A DNA stretch of 64,000 nt. It comes from Candidatus Saccharibacteria bacterium UBA5148. GTDB lineage: Bacteria > Patescibacteriota > Saccharimonadia > Saccharimonadales > UBA4665. Each line of letters begins with the position of its first letter. Within the stretch, counting starts at the first letter, position 1. Under the pieces are notes generated by a model. It saw only the letters and a list, made by a program, of their open reading frames with translations, ran no database searches and was not told where the DNA came from. Location: the NCBI GenBank assembly GCA_002413835.1, contig DHXU01000008.1:62297-126296 (forward strand). Reading direction: 5' to 3'. Below are positions 8,425 to 16,198 of this stretch, in pieces. The position numbers and the translations under genes were made by a program.

Positions 8425-9054
8425 TCAGGCCAGTACACTGACCAGTTTCTGATATGCTAGCTCCGGCTGGGCTGCCCGCTGTATATATCCACCAACGTTT
8501 AGCACATCAACGCCGCCATCTGCCAGGGCCCGGGCATTAGTATCATTGATGCCGCCGTCCCAGCCTATCTCAAGTGATGGTTTGACGCTCCGCAGCTGAC
8601 TGACTTTTTCTAGTAGCCCCAGATCAGCCGTGCCACCAAAATACCCGAGCTTGCCCGAAAATATCAGGACATGATCAATCAGGTCTATGGCCGGCAGAAT
8701 TGTATCTACGGTCGTCGATTGCAGCAGTGCGACGCCCGTTTCAATCCCGTGCCGATGCATGGTTTCAGCGAATGCAATGAAGTCGCCCTCCGCTTCGGCA
8801 TGCACGATAACCATTTGCGGGCCGAGTGCCCGATACAGTTCGACATGCGCGAAGGGGTCCTGCAGCATGACATGCAGGTCAGCCCTGACACCGCCTGGCC
8901 ACCAGATCTTGTCCAGCTCCAGCAACTTTGTCGGAGCTAATACCCCGTCGGACACATCAATATGAATCCGGGTAGCAAACGGCACGACACGCTCTATCTG
9001 GGTGCGGTAGATGTGGGCATTTTCAGCCGTGACTGTTGGACAGATACTAACCAT
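8425..9054 (-). CDS. rpe: Ribulose-phosphate 3-epimerase family protein
   Basis: This 209-aa TIM-barrel enzyme is predicted to interconvert ribulose 5-phosphate and xylulose 5-phosphate. The metal and catalytic positions are present: RIHIDVSDG (His and Asp), DLHVML (His) and GWDGGIN (Asp). The usual MDG is replaced by VSDG, so the sequence is divergent. A GAAAGGA ribosome-binding site lies upstream, and rpiB ends 13 bases before it, which suggests a rpiB-rpe operon. Confidence 0.85.
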   Translation of the reverse strand: MVSICPTVTAENAHIYRTQIERVVPFATRIHIDVSDGVLAPTKLLELDKIWWPGGVRADLHVMLQDPFAHVELYRALGPQMVIVHAEAEGDFIAFAETMHRHGIETGVALLQSTTVDTILPAIDLIDHVLIFSGKLGYFGGTADLGLLEKVSQLRSVKPSLEIGWDGGINDTNARALADGGVDVLNVGGYIQRAAQPELAYQKLVSVLA

Positions 9055-9067
9055 GATATTCCTTTCA

Positions 9068-9514
9068 CTAGCCCAGTTGGTCGAGTTCCTGCAGGCGCCG
9101 CTTGAAGCGCGTCGCGCCGGCGAACGGCGTATTCAGCCAGGTAGTCAGGATGGCCTGAGCTCTCTGCGTATCCAGGCTGCTGGCCGACAGACACAGGACG
9201 TTGGCATCATCGTCATTGCGAGCCGAGCGGGCTTCTGCCAGGTTCCAGCACAAGCTGGCTCGGATGCCTTTGAAACGGTTGGCGGCCATGCACATACCCT
9301 GCCCGCTGCCACAGATCAGGATCGCCTTGGCATCCTGATCATCATCGGCTAGCAGCCCGGTTACTGTCCGGCCGGCAAACTGCGGGAAGTCATCATTCGG
9401 GTCACGGTTCAGGTCGCCCGTATCAATCACGTCATGGCCGCTGCGCAGCAGAAAGTCATAGAGATGTTTCTTGAGTTCAAAGCCGTTGTGGTCCGCTCCA
9501 AGATATATTTTCAT
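9068..9514 (-). CDS. rpiB: Ribose 5-phosphate isomerase B
   Basis: The enzyme interconverts ribose 5-phosphate and ribulose 5-phosphate. GADHNGFELKKHL at the N-terminus and CGSGQGMCMAANR are characteristic of the RpiB/LacAB family, including the catalytic Cys position. I chose the ATG at 9514, which has AGGAG 9 bases upstream, over an in-frame TTG at 9523. It lies between gap and rpe on the same strand. Confidence 0.92.
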   Translation of the reverse strand: MKIYLGADHNGFELKKHLYDFLLRSGHDVIDTGDLNRDPNDDFPQFAGRTVTGLLADDDQDAKAILICGSGQGMCMAANRFKGIRASLCWNLAEARSARNDDDANVLCLSASSLDTQRAQAILTTWLNTPFAGATRFKRRLQELDQLG

Positions 9515-9550
9515 CAGTGGCAACTCCTGTTAATGCTACGGCTGCAGTCT

Positions 9551-10585
9551 CTACTCATGGGAATGCTCTTCAGCCTTGTGCAATAGCTTGCCAGTATCGG
9601 CGACAACTTCGACGAGGCGGTTGCTGTAACCCCACTCATTGTCATACCAGGCAACGACCTTCAGCATATTGCCGGCCACGACAGCCGTGAGCTTAAGGTC
9701 AACGATAGCCGAGTGGCTGTTGCCGATGAAATCTTTGCTGACCAGTTCTTCTTCAGTTACGTCCAGAATTCCCTGGAAGAATGGCTCTTTGACTGCTTTT
9801 TTGAAGGTCTCATTTACTCCTTCGACCGTTACGTTGCGTTTCGTGATGACCACGAAGTCGCTTAAGGAGACAACAGGGGTTGGTACCCGCACTGACATAC
9901 CGCCGAATTTACCCTGGAGCGAAGGCAATGCCTGGGCAGCTGCGATCGAAGCTCCTGTCGTCGTCGGCACGATATTTTCGGCTGCATTGCGGCCTTCCCG
10001 CAGGTCTTTGGCCGGCGCATCCTGCAGCACCTGGCTGGCAGTGTAGCTGTGGATAGTTGTCATCATAGCCTTGTCGATACCGAAGGCACTTTCCAGGACA
10101 GCCATGACGGGAGTAATACAGTTGGTAGTGCATGAAGCATTGCTGATGATGTCGCTGGCGCCGTCCAGCTTGTCCTCGTTGACACCGAGGACGATAGTCG
10201 TCGCGCCTTCACCTTTGGCCGGGGCGCTCAACACTACTTTTTTGGCACCAGCATCAATGTGAGCTTTGGCCTTTGCGGGGTCAACGAAGAATCCAGTAGA
10301 TTCGATAACAACATCAATATCAAGGCTCTTCCAGCCCAGCTGTGCCGGGTCGCGCTGTGCAAAGACCTGGATTTTCTTGCCGTCGACGATAATATTCTGG
10401 TCGTCGTGGCTGACTTCGTGCCCGTAGGTGCCATAGTTGCTGTCGTGCTTCAGCAGATGTGCCAATGTCTTGGTATCTGTTAAATCGTTAATAGCGACGA
10501 TATCGATGTCACTACGTTCAAATGCCACCTTGAAGGCATTACGCCCGATCCGTCCGAATCCGTTAATCGCTACCCGTGTCTTCAT
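9551..10585 (-). CDS. gap: Glyceraldehyde-3-phosphate dehydrogenase
   Basis: This glycolytic enzyme oxidises glyceraldehyde 3-phosphate to 1,3-bisphosphoglycerate. NGFGRIGR is the nucleotide-binding loop, and AINDLTD with Asp34 suggests NAD preference. The catalytic Cys152 lies in SNASCTTNC and His179 in TIHSYT. The length of 344 aa is normal. The C-terminus is slightly extended and His/Glu-rich (KAEEHSHE). A GGGGG-type ribosome-binding site and an upstream TATAAT near 10636 suggest it heads a gap-rpiB-rpe operon. Confidence 0.95.
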   Translation of the reverse strand: MKTRVAINGFGRIGRNAFKVAFERSDIDIVAINDLTDTKTLAHLLKHDSNYGTYGHEVSHDDQNIIVDGKKIQVFAQRDPAQLGWKSLDIDVVIESTGFFVDPAKAKAHIDAGAKKVVLSAPAKGEGATTIVLGVNEDKLDGASDIISNASCTTNCITPVMAVLESAFGIDKAMMTTIHSYTASQVLQDAPAKDLREGRNAAENIVPTTTGASIAAAQALPSLQGKFGGMSVRVPTPVVSLSDFVVITKRNVTVEGVNETFKKAVKEPFFQGILDVTEEELVSKDFIGNSHSAIVDLKLTAVVAGNMLKVVAWYDNEWGYSNRLVEVVADTGKLLHKAEEHSHE

Positions 10586-10690
10586 CCGCTACCCCCACTG
10601 TCAGAGTCTCTGCGAGTTGTCTCTGCTGATTATATTGCTTATGCAAGTATTGTAGAAGTATTGTCACCCGGGTGCAATAGCGTAGTCTAA

Positions 10691-11107
10691 CTATGTAGCG
10701 AACAGATTGTGGCCGAGTGCGTACTGCAGGCCAGCCCCATAAAATGGATGTCGGAATTGCTTGACAGCGTCGTCGGGCGTCGCCCAATGGAAATCGTCAT
10801 GTTCAAAGCTCAGTGTAACCTGCGCGTTTTCGACGCGGCCCCAGAATAATAACCGCGTCACACTGCGGTCGCCGTAGGCTTCAGTTTGGCCATACATAAG
10901 TTGCAGGTCCTGAGCGGCCACGGCCAGCCCGGTTTCTTCAAAAATTTCACGGCTGGTACCTGCCGCCAGATCTTCGCCGGGCTCGATACTGCCGCCCGGA
11001 TAATCCTGGTCGCCGGCTCGCTGTTCATCAGTCATACTGCGCCGAAGCAGCAAGATCCTGCCCTGTTCATCAACTATGATTGCTTTAGAGTAGACATGCA
11101 CTTGCAT
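10691..11107 (-). CDS. Nudix hydrolase
   Basis: The 138-aa protein has a perfect Nudix box: GSIEPGE, seven residues, then REIFEETGL. These enzymes cleave nucleoside diphosphates linked to another group; the substrate cannot be predicted. It begins 6 bases after the pyrophosphatase stop and is probably co-transcribed with it. Confidence 0.9.
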   Translation of the reverse strand: MQVHVYSKAIIVDEQGRILLLRRSMTDEQRAGDQDYPGGSIEPGEDLAAGTSREIFEETGLAVAAQDLQLMYGQTEAYGDRSVTRLLFWGRVENAQVTLSFEHDDFHWATPDDAVKQFRHPFYGAGLQYALGHNLFAT

Positions 11108-11113
11108 GGTTAT

Positions 11114-11647
11114 TTAGGCCTGCGCTTTGTAACGGGCGATGGATTCTTCAATAATCACCTTGGCGGCTTCAATGTCGCCCCAGCCTTCAACCTTGGTACT
11201 GCCAGGCTTCTTGAGGTCTTTGTAGTGCGTAAAGTGATGTTCGATCTGCTGCTTCCAGCGCGCTCCGAGATCATCGATAGAGGTGATAAGGTCACCGCTA
11301 TTCCGGTCGTCGGCCGGTACGATAACTACCTTGTGGTCGGCTTCGCCGTCGTCGATAAAGTTCAGAACACCGATGATCCGTCCCTTGAGGAAGACACCGC
11401 ATGGTATCGGCTCCGAGCAGATGACCAGAGTATCGAGTTCGTCGCCGTCCTCATCAAGCGTCTTCGGAATAAAACCGTAATTCGTCGGCTTTGCGAAAAT
11501 CGCCGGCTCGACGCGGTCGATCTCGAAGGCGGCTATGTCACGGCGCCATTCAATCTTCAGGATAGAACCCTGGGGAATCTCAATCACCGTGTTGACAATC
11601 CCGTTCTTATAATCCCCTGTATCGAGGATAACATTAAAATCAGCCAT
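11114..11647 (-). CDS. ppa: Inorganic pyrophosphatase, family I
   Basis: The enzyme hydrolyses pyrophosphate and so drives biosynthetic reactions. The 177-aa length and DEDGDELDTLV (the signature with metal-binding Asp residues), NYGFIPKTL and EHHFTHYKDL fit soluble family I enzymes. A TAAGGAG ribosome-binding site precedes the ATG. It is followed by the Nudix gene and is divergent from the GDPD gene. Confidence 0.94.
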   Translation of the reverse strand: MADFNVILDTGDYKNGIVNTVIEIPQGSILKIEWRRDIAAFEIDRVEPAIFAKPTNYGFIPKTLDEDGDELDTLVICSEPIPCGVFLKGRIIGVLNFIDDGEADHKVVIVPADDRNSGDLITSIDDLGARWKQQIEHHFTHYKDLKKPGSTKVEGWGDIEAAKVIIEESIARYKAQA

Positions 11648-11697
11648 CTTTTTATCTCCTTAACCTTTGGTAAGTATTGTACACTGACAAGTAAGAT

Positions 11698-12387
11698 ATG
11701 AAAATCATCGGACACCGCGGCGCCAAAGATATCGCCCCAGAAAACACCTTAGCCTCAATCCAGGCGGCGCTTGATGCAGGCGTCGACGCCATCGAAATCG
11801 ATGTCCGCGTCACAAAAGACTCAGCTGTCGTTCTGTCGCATGATGGCAGCGTCCTGTCTGCCGCCGGTGCTACCGCCCCGGTGGCGCGCCCCCTGGCTAT
11901 AGCCAGCGCTACCTACGCTGAGCTGCAACAGCTCAAACCAGACATCACAACCCTGACGCAGGCTGTCGATCTGGTCGGTCAGGCCGTACCCCTGATGATC
12001 GAAGTCAAACCTGGTGTCCCGACCGAACCGATCCGCGTTATCCTGGAAACATTTCTGACGGCAGGCTGGCAGCCTGAGAATCTCTGGCTGGGATCCAAAA
12101 GCCAGCGCATTCTGCTGGCACTGCACACCGCGCTACCATCGCTTCCCTGTGTCGTCATCGAATCGTGGTCCGGCGTCATCGCCACCCACCGGGCGCGCCA
12201 GTTGGGTACCAACCGCCTGGCCATGAATTATCACTTCATGTGGTCCGGATTCATCAAGCTTATCAGCCGTCAGTACCAGCTCTACGCCTACCCCCTGAAC
12301 GATGCCCGTAAGGCGGCGCGTTGGGCAAACTACGGCCTGGCCGGCGCCATCACCGATAATCCTGCCCGTTTGAAGCCCAAGGCCTAA
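11698..12387 (+). CDS. Glycerophosphodiester phosphodiesterase
   Basis: The 229-aa TIM-barrel protein begins with IGHRGAKDIAPENTLASI, the GDPD signature with catalytic His, followed by EIDVRVTKD and LSHDGSV, which supply metal-binding acids and the second His. The family hydrolyses glycerophosphodiesters to glycerol 3-phosphate and an alcohol. There is no signal peptide, so it is cytoplasmic. A TACACT box 12 bases before the ATG suggests a very short leader. The next gene follows after 8 bases. Confidence 0.9.
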   Translation: MKIIGHRGAKDIAPENTLASIQAALDAGVDAIEIDVRVTKDSAVVLSHDGSVLSAAGATAPVARPLAIASATYAELQQLKPDITTLTQAVDLVGQAVPLMIEVKPGVPTEPIRVILETFLTAGWQPENLWLGSKSQRILLALHTALPSLPCVVIESWSGVIATHRARQLGTNRLAMNYHFMWSGFIKLISRQYQLYAYPLNDARKAARWANYGLAGAITDNPARLKPKA

Positions 12388-12395
12388 ACTAATTC

Positions 12396-13124
12396 ATGCG
12401 CGCCGCCTTTGTATCCATGCAGTGGGAGAACCAGGCCCGGACAATCGCCAGTTTCCTGTTCAAGCCGGCCGGCCGTTACCGTTACGAAGCCGGACAGTAC
12501 GCCGTCATTACCCTCCCACACCACCAGCCGGACAACCGCGGTACCAGCCGGACGATGACGCTGTCATCATCACCGACAGAAGATTTATTGAAGATTACAG
12601 TGCGGCTGTTCGGTAATGAAGGCAGTAGCTTCAAACGGGCTCTGATCGCCCTCAATCCAGGCGACGAAGTGACGATATTCGAATCGATGGGCGACCTGGT
12701 ATTACCACTCAATACCGCCCAGCCGCTGCTGTTTGTAGCTGGTGGCGTCGGTATAGTCTCCTATGTCGGCATGGTGCAGTGGCTGCTTGACAACCGCGAG
12801 CAGCGCGACATCACCCTGCTCTACGCCGTATCGCGGCCTGACGATATCATCCTGCAACAGCCCTTCGACGCCTATGCCGGGCGCTATCCATTGACAAAGC
12901 TACTATATACACCCCTTGTCAATAGTGCTTATGATTTTATAGGCGACGTCATTCAGCGGCACCTCAGCGGCACAGAAATCGTGCCGTACATCCGACCTGA
13001 TACACTGGTGTACTTATCCGGCCCGGAGACTATGGTGACCGACCTGTTGGCACAGCTGAAGACTGCCGGCGTGTCAAACCAACAGATCATTTTTGATTAT
13101 TTCGAAGGCTATACCGGGATATAG
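12396..13124 (+). CDS. FAD/NAD(P)-binding ferredoxin reductase-like oxidoreductase
   Basis: This 242-aa protein has the order of ferredoxin-NADP reductase-like enzymes. A flavin-binding barrel with a RTMTLSSSP motif comes first, then a nucleotide-binding domain with VAGGVGI and YLSGPETMV, ending in FDYFEGYTGI. No iron-sulfur cysteine motif is visible, so electrons must pass to a separate partner. It is in a likely operon with the GDPD gene. The physiological acceptor is unknown. Confidence 0.87.
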   Translation: MRAAFVSMQWENQARTIASFLFKPAGRYRYEAGQYAVITLPHHQPDNRGTSRTMTLSSSPTEDLLKITVRLFGNEGSSFKRALIALNPGDEVTIFESMGDLVLPLNTAQPLLFVAGGVGIVSYVGMVQWLLDNREQRDITLLYAVSRPDDIILQQPFDAYAGRYPLTKLLYTPLVNSAYDFIGDVIQRHLSGTEIVPYIRPDTLVYLSGPETMVTDLLAQLKTAGVSNQQIIFDYFEGYTGI

Positions 13125-13145
13125 CAAGTAGAGGGTCGCCGAAAG

Positions 13146-14120
13146 CTAGTTTTGGACGGGGTGTGGTCGGGATTCCAGATACTCTCGGATCTTGAGGGCG
13201 GCGGTTGCTCCCTCGCCAGTGGCCGAAGCGATCTGCATCGTTGCACCAGAGCGGATGTCACCGGCGGCAAAGACACCGTTGATCTGGGTCTGCATGTGCT
13301 GGTCAGTCAGCACGAAGCCGATTTCATCGAGTTTGACTTCTGAATCCTTCAGGAACTGTGAGTTGGGCGACAGGCCGACGAACACGAAGACGCCGTCCGT
13401 CGAAAATTCGACCTTGGTGCCGGTCTCCGTCTCAGTACCGGTCACCTTGACTACCTTGTTATCCTCGCCGATGATCTCATCGGTCTGGGTGCCGAGATGG
13501 ACGGTTATCTTGCCGTTGTCGACAAATTTCTGGAGGTCATGCTGCAGGACTTCGCTGGCTTTGATGGTCGAGCGCACCAGCAAATCGATATGGCTGGCGA
13601 AGCGGGTTAGGAACATAGCTTCCTGGACGGCTGAATTGCCGCCGCCGATAACCACCAGACGCTTGTCGCGGTAAAAGGCCCCATCACAGGTCGCGCAGTA
13701 GTGGACGCCGCGGGCGTAGTATTCCTGCTCGCCAGGGACACCGATCTTCTTGTAATCACTACCGGTGGCGATCAGGACAGCCCGGGCACGCATGTCACCG
13801 CTGGTCGTTTCCAGCCGCTTGTATTCACCCTCGTCGATAATCCTGGTAACTTCCCCCAGCTCGATGACCGCGCCGAAGCGCTCAGCCTGTTTGGCAAGAT
13901 TGTCGGCCAACGTCAGGCCTTCGATACCATCTGGAAAGCCGGGATAGTTGTCAATCATATCGGTCACCGCTGCCAGGCCACCAGTAACGCCGCGTTCGAA
14001 CAGCAGTGTCTCAATGTCCTCGCGGGTCGTATAGATAGCCGCCGTCAGGGCTGCCGGTCCGGCACCGATAATAATTACGTCATGAGTCGGTATATCTGTT
14101 ATTTCAGTGAGTTCAATCAT
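13146..14120 (-). CDS. trxB: Thioredoxin reductase
   Basis: This flavoprotein passes electrons from NADPH to thioredoxin-like proteins. The FAD loop IIGAGPAALTAA lies near residues 17-28, the redox-active CATC at 142-145 in HYCATCDGAF, and the second dinucleotide loop in VIGGGNSAVQEA. The length of 324 aa is normal. It is the last gene of a glutaredoxin-CYTH-trxB run with gaps of about 11-12 bases. The neighbouring glutaredoxin-like protein is its probable substrate. Confidence 0.95.
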   Translation of the reverse strand: MIELTEITDIPTHDVIIIGAGPAALTAAIYTTREDIETLLFERGVTGGLAAVTDMIDNYPGFPDGIEGLTLADNLAKQAERFGAVIELGEVTRIIDEGEYKRLETTSGDMRARAVLIATGSDYKKIGVPGEQEYYARGVHYCATCDGAFYRDKRLVVIGGGNSAVQEAMFLTRFASHIDLLVRSTIKASEVLQHDLQKFVDNGKITVHLGTQTDEIIGEDNKVVKVTGTETETGTKVEFSTDGVFVFVGLSPNSQFLKDSEVKLDEIGFVLTDQHMQTQINGVFAAGDIRSGATMQIASATGEGATAALKIREYLESRPHPVQN

Positions 14121-14132
14121 AAGATTCCTTTA

Positions 14133-14768
14133 CTAATGTTCAAAATGTCCTAATGTCAGTTGTGCTTCAACGGTCAGGCTTTTTTCAAACCTATCTTCTG
14201 GTTGAAATCCAAGCAGATTTTCTACTTCGCCAATACGTTTTGAGGCCTCGTTAGGGGTACCTTTTCCTTTATATTCGATCTCTAAACACGCACCAACCCC
14301 GATTTTTTCCGCCAATCCAGCTATTTCATCCAGTACCAGTTCCACGTTGGATAAATCAATAGTCGGGTTTTTTGATATCAGATATCGGCGTTTTTTATTG
14401 ATTGTCAGCCAATTGCGAAGGTGTCGGCTTTCCAATGTATCATGCGCTGCCTCATAGGAACTATACTCCTCTGTGATTTCGCGTATTGAACCATGGTCGT
14501 TCGGCCTGAGAAGCTGCTTTCCCTCGACTGAAAATTCCTCGCCTTTTGGGCTTTTTGCACGACGGATTCGCCATGGCGTCCCAAGCTCTTCATTGAACCA
14601 TATGTCATGAGATGCTTTATCGAGAATACTCACCGGTATATACCATTCATCAATGATTTGATCAGTACGTTCTACAGCAATGCCAATCGCGAATAACCGG
14701 TCCAAGCACTTGTCAACATTATGAACCCGGTATCTCTGTTCAATCTCTACCGATGTTTCAGCGGCCAT
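14133..14768 (-). CDS. CYTH-domain (triphosphate tunnel) protein
   Basis: The 211-aa protein opens with VEIEQRYRV, matching the ExExK/R signature of the CYTH superfamily, which includes class IV adenylate cyclases, thiamine triphosphatases and inorganic triphosphatases. Charged strands follow (WRIRRAKS, LVLDEIAGL, CLEIEYKG), as expected for the tunnel lining. The particular reaction cannot be told. It is embedded between glutaredoxin and trxB, an unusual place for this family. Confidence 0.8.
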   Translation of the reverse strand: MAAETSVEIEQRYRVHNVDKCLDRLFAIGIAVERTDQIIDEWYIPVSILDKASHDIWFNEELGTPWRIRRAKSPKGEEFSVEGKQLLRPNDHGSIREITEEYSSYEAAHDTLESRHLRNWLTINKKRRYLISKNPTIDLSNVELVLDEIAGLAEKIGVGACLEIEYKGKGTPNEASKRIGEVENLLGFQPEDRFEKSLTVEAQLTLGHFEH

Positions 14769-14779
14769 TATACAGATGC

Positions 14780-15028
14780 CTAGGCGACGGCCGGCGCTAA
14801 TTTTGCCAAGTTGAAGCCAACAATGACTTCGCGCGAATCGTCATCCCGGGTAACCACGGTAACCGGCACCGTCAGGGCACCGCTCAGCTGCAAGGCCTCG
14901 GCCTGGCGCTCCGGGTTCTGGTCGATGTTGACTTCCTCGTAGCTGTGACCCTTGGCAGCCAGCCATCTTTTGACCATGACGCAGTAGGCACAGGTGTTGG
15001 TGGTAAATATTGTAATGTTTTTGGCCAT
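14780..15028 (-). CDS. Glutaredoxin/NrdH-like redox protein
   Basis: This 82-aa thioredoxin-fold protein has the active site CAYC at residues 13-16 and a cis-proline segment, TVPVTVV. The size and motif fit the NrdH/glutaredoxin-like group reduced by thioredoxin reductase. A GAAGGA ribosome-binding site precedes the ATG, and it heads the operon that ends with trxB. Confidence 0.88.
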   Translation of the reverse strand: MAKNITIFTTNTCAYCVMVKRWLAAKGHSYEEVNIDQNPERQAEALQLSGALTVPVTVVTRDDDSREVIVGFNLAKLAPAVA

Positions 15029-15143
15029 GGGTTATTCCTTCTCGTTGGCTTTGCTATCTATTTTACTCTACTCAAAGTAGTATATATAGCGCTTAAGGTA
15101 GAAGCAAGGCGCTATATGTTGTGTTTTGTACGTTTTTTAGGCT

Positions 15144-15500
15144 CTAGGAGTCGATGCTGACAAGCTCGATATCGAACACCAGGTCAGCGTCGGCCGGGAT
15201 ACCGGATCCGGAGGGAGGTGTCGAACCATAGGCCTGTGTAGCCGGGATAAGCAGGCGGCGGATACCACCAACTTTCATACCAGGCACGCCATCTGTCCAA
15301 CCCTTGATAACTTGGTTCAGTCCAAAAGAGATCGGGCGGCCGAAGTCTTTGGAACTCTGGAAGACGGCACCGGTAGCCGTTACTGCACCGGTGTAATGGG
15401 CGGTTATGGTTGCACCGGCCTGTACCTCGTCGCCATCACCGGGGCGGATATCAATCTTCGTCAGCTCATCTACTTTTGCGATTGGTGTGAAATCATCCAT
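15144..15500 (-). CDS. FKBP-type peptidyl-prolyl isomerase, cytoplasmic
   Basis: The 118-aa single-domain FKBP accelerates proline isomerisation during folding. VTAHYTGAV-like and GWTDGVPGMKVGGIRRLLIP segments and a terminal LVFDIELVSI are typical. I chose the ATG at 15500, seven bases after AAGGAG, over the ATG at 15506, which is too close to that site. It follows the membrane-anchored FKBP paralogue on the same strand. Confidence 0.88.
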   Translation of the reverse strand: MDDFTPIAKVDELTKIDIRPGDGDEVQAGATITAHYTGAVTATGAVFQSSKDFGRPISFGLNQVIKGWTDGVPGMKVGGIRRLLIPATQAYGSTPPSGSGIPADADLVFDIELVSIDS

Positions 15501-15543
15501 ATGCATACTCCTTGTTCGTTGTACCTGTTATACGTCTTGCCTC

Positions 15544-16095
15544 TTACTGGGCGACCTTGTGAAGCGTCACGTCAAACACCAGGTCTGAATTGGCTGGAAT
15601 GCCACCCTGGGCCTGGGGACCGTAGGCTTCAGCAGCGGGTATAACCATCCGACGGGTTCCACCTTCTTTCATGCCGATCATGCCTTTTTGCCAGCCAGGG
15701 ATGACGCCGCTCAGCTTGGTCGTGAATGGCTGACCGCTATCCAGGGAACTTTGGAAGATAGTGCCGTCCTTGGCGAGCGCGCCGGTATAGTCGGCTGTAA
15801 CCGTGTCATTTACAGACGCAATCTCTTTGCCAGTTCCGGGCGTCAAGTCCGTTGTCTGCACCTCGGTTACAGTGGCGACCGGGGTGAAGCCTTTCAGCTT
15901 AGTACCCTGAAGTTTACCGGCCTGCGCCGAGCTTTTGGCCTGCGACGATGCAGCCTGCTCAGCAGCCTTTTTCTGATGGTTGTCCTGGACTACCTGCGCG
16001 ATTACGACTACCGCCAACGAAATTGACGTAACGAAAAACAATATCGCGCCGCTGAGCGCAAATGCGCGGTCACGGATTTCTTTACCACTAGCCAC
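15544..16095 (-). CDS. Membrane-anchored FKBP-type peptidyl-prolyl isomerase
   Basis: This 183-aa protein has an N-terminal transmembrane segment (ALSGAILFFVTSISLAVVVIAQVV), an Ala/Gln/Lys-rich linker and a C-terminal FKBP domain (GWQKGMIGMKEGGTRRMVIP, LVFDVTLHKV). It probably assists folding outside the membrane. Longer in-frame starts would lie before the TACAAT promoter element near 16133-16138. The GTG at 16095 has GGGGGA 7-8 bases upstream and is preferred. Confidence 0.87.
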   Translation of the reverse strand: MASGKEIRDRAFALSGAILFFVTSISLAVVVIAQVVQDNHQKKAAEQAASSQAKSSAQAGKLQGTKLKGFTPVATVTEVQTTDLTPGTGKEIASVNDTVTADYTGALAKDGTIFQSSLDSGQPFTTKLSGVIPGWQKGMIGMKEGGTRRMVIPAAEAYGPQAQGGIPANSDLVFDVTLHKVAQ

Positions 16096-16198
16096 AATCT
16101 TTCCCCCTGTATTAGTTCCCTTGTTTGCTGGGAATAATTGTACCATACGCAGCATTACTCGAAACATTTCCGGGGTCCTGTCGCCAACGAATATTGTG

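Noticed and set aside
15084..15117. Terminator between the FKBP and glutaredoxin genes
   Set aside because: Nine-base arms ATATAGCGC exist, but the loop is 16 bases and no minus-strand T-run follows. It may only be promoter-region TA richness.
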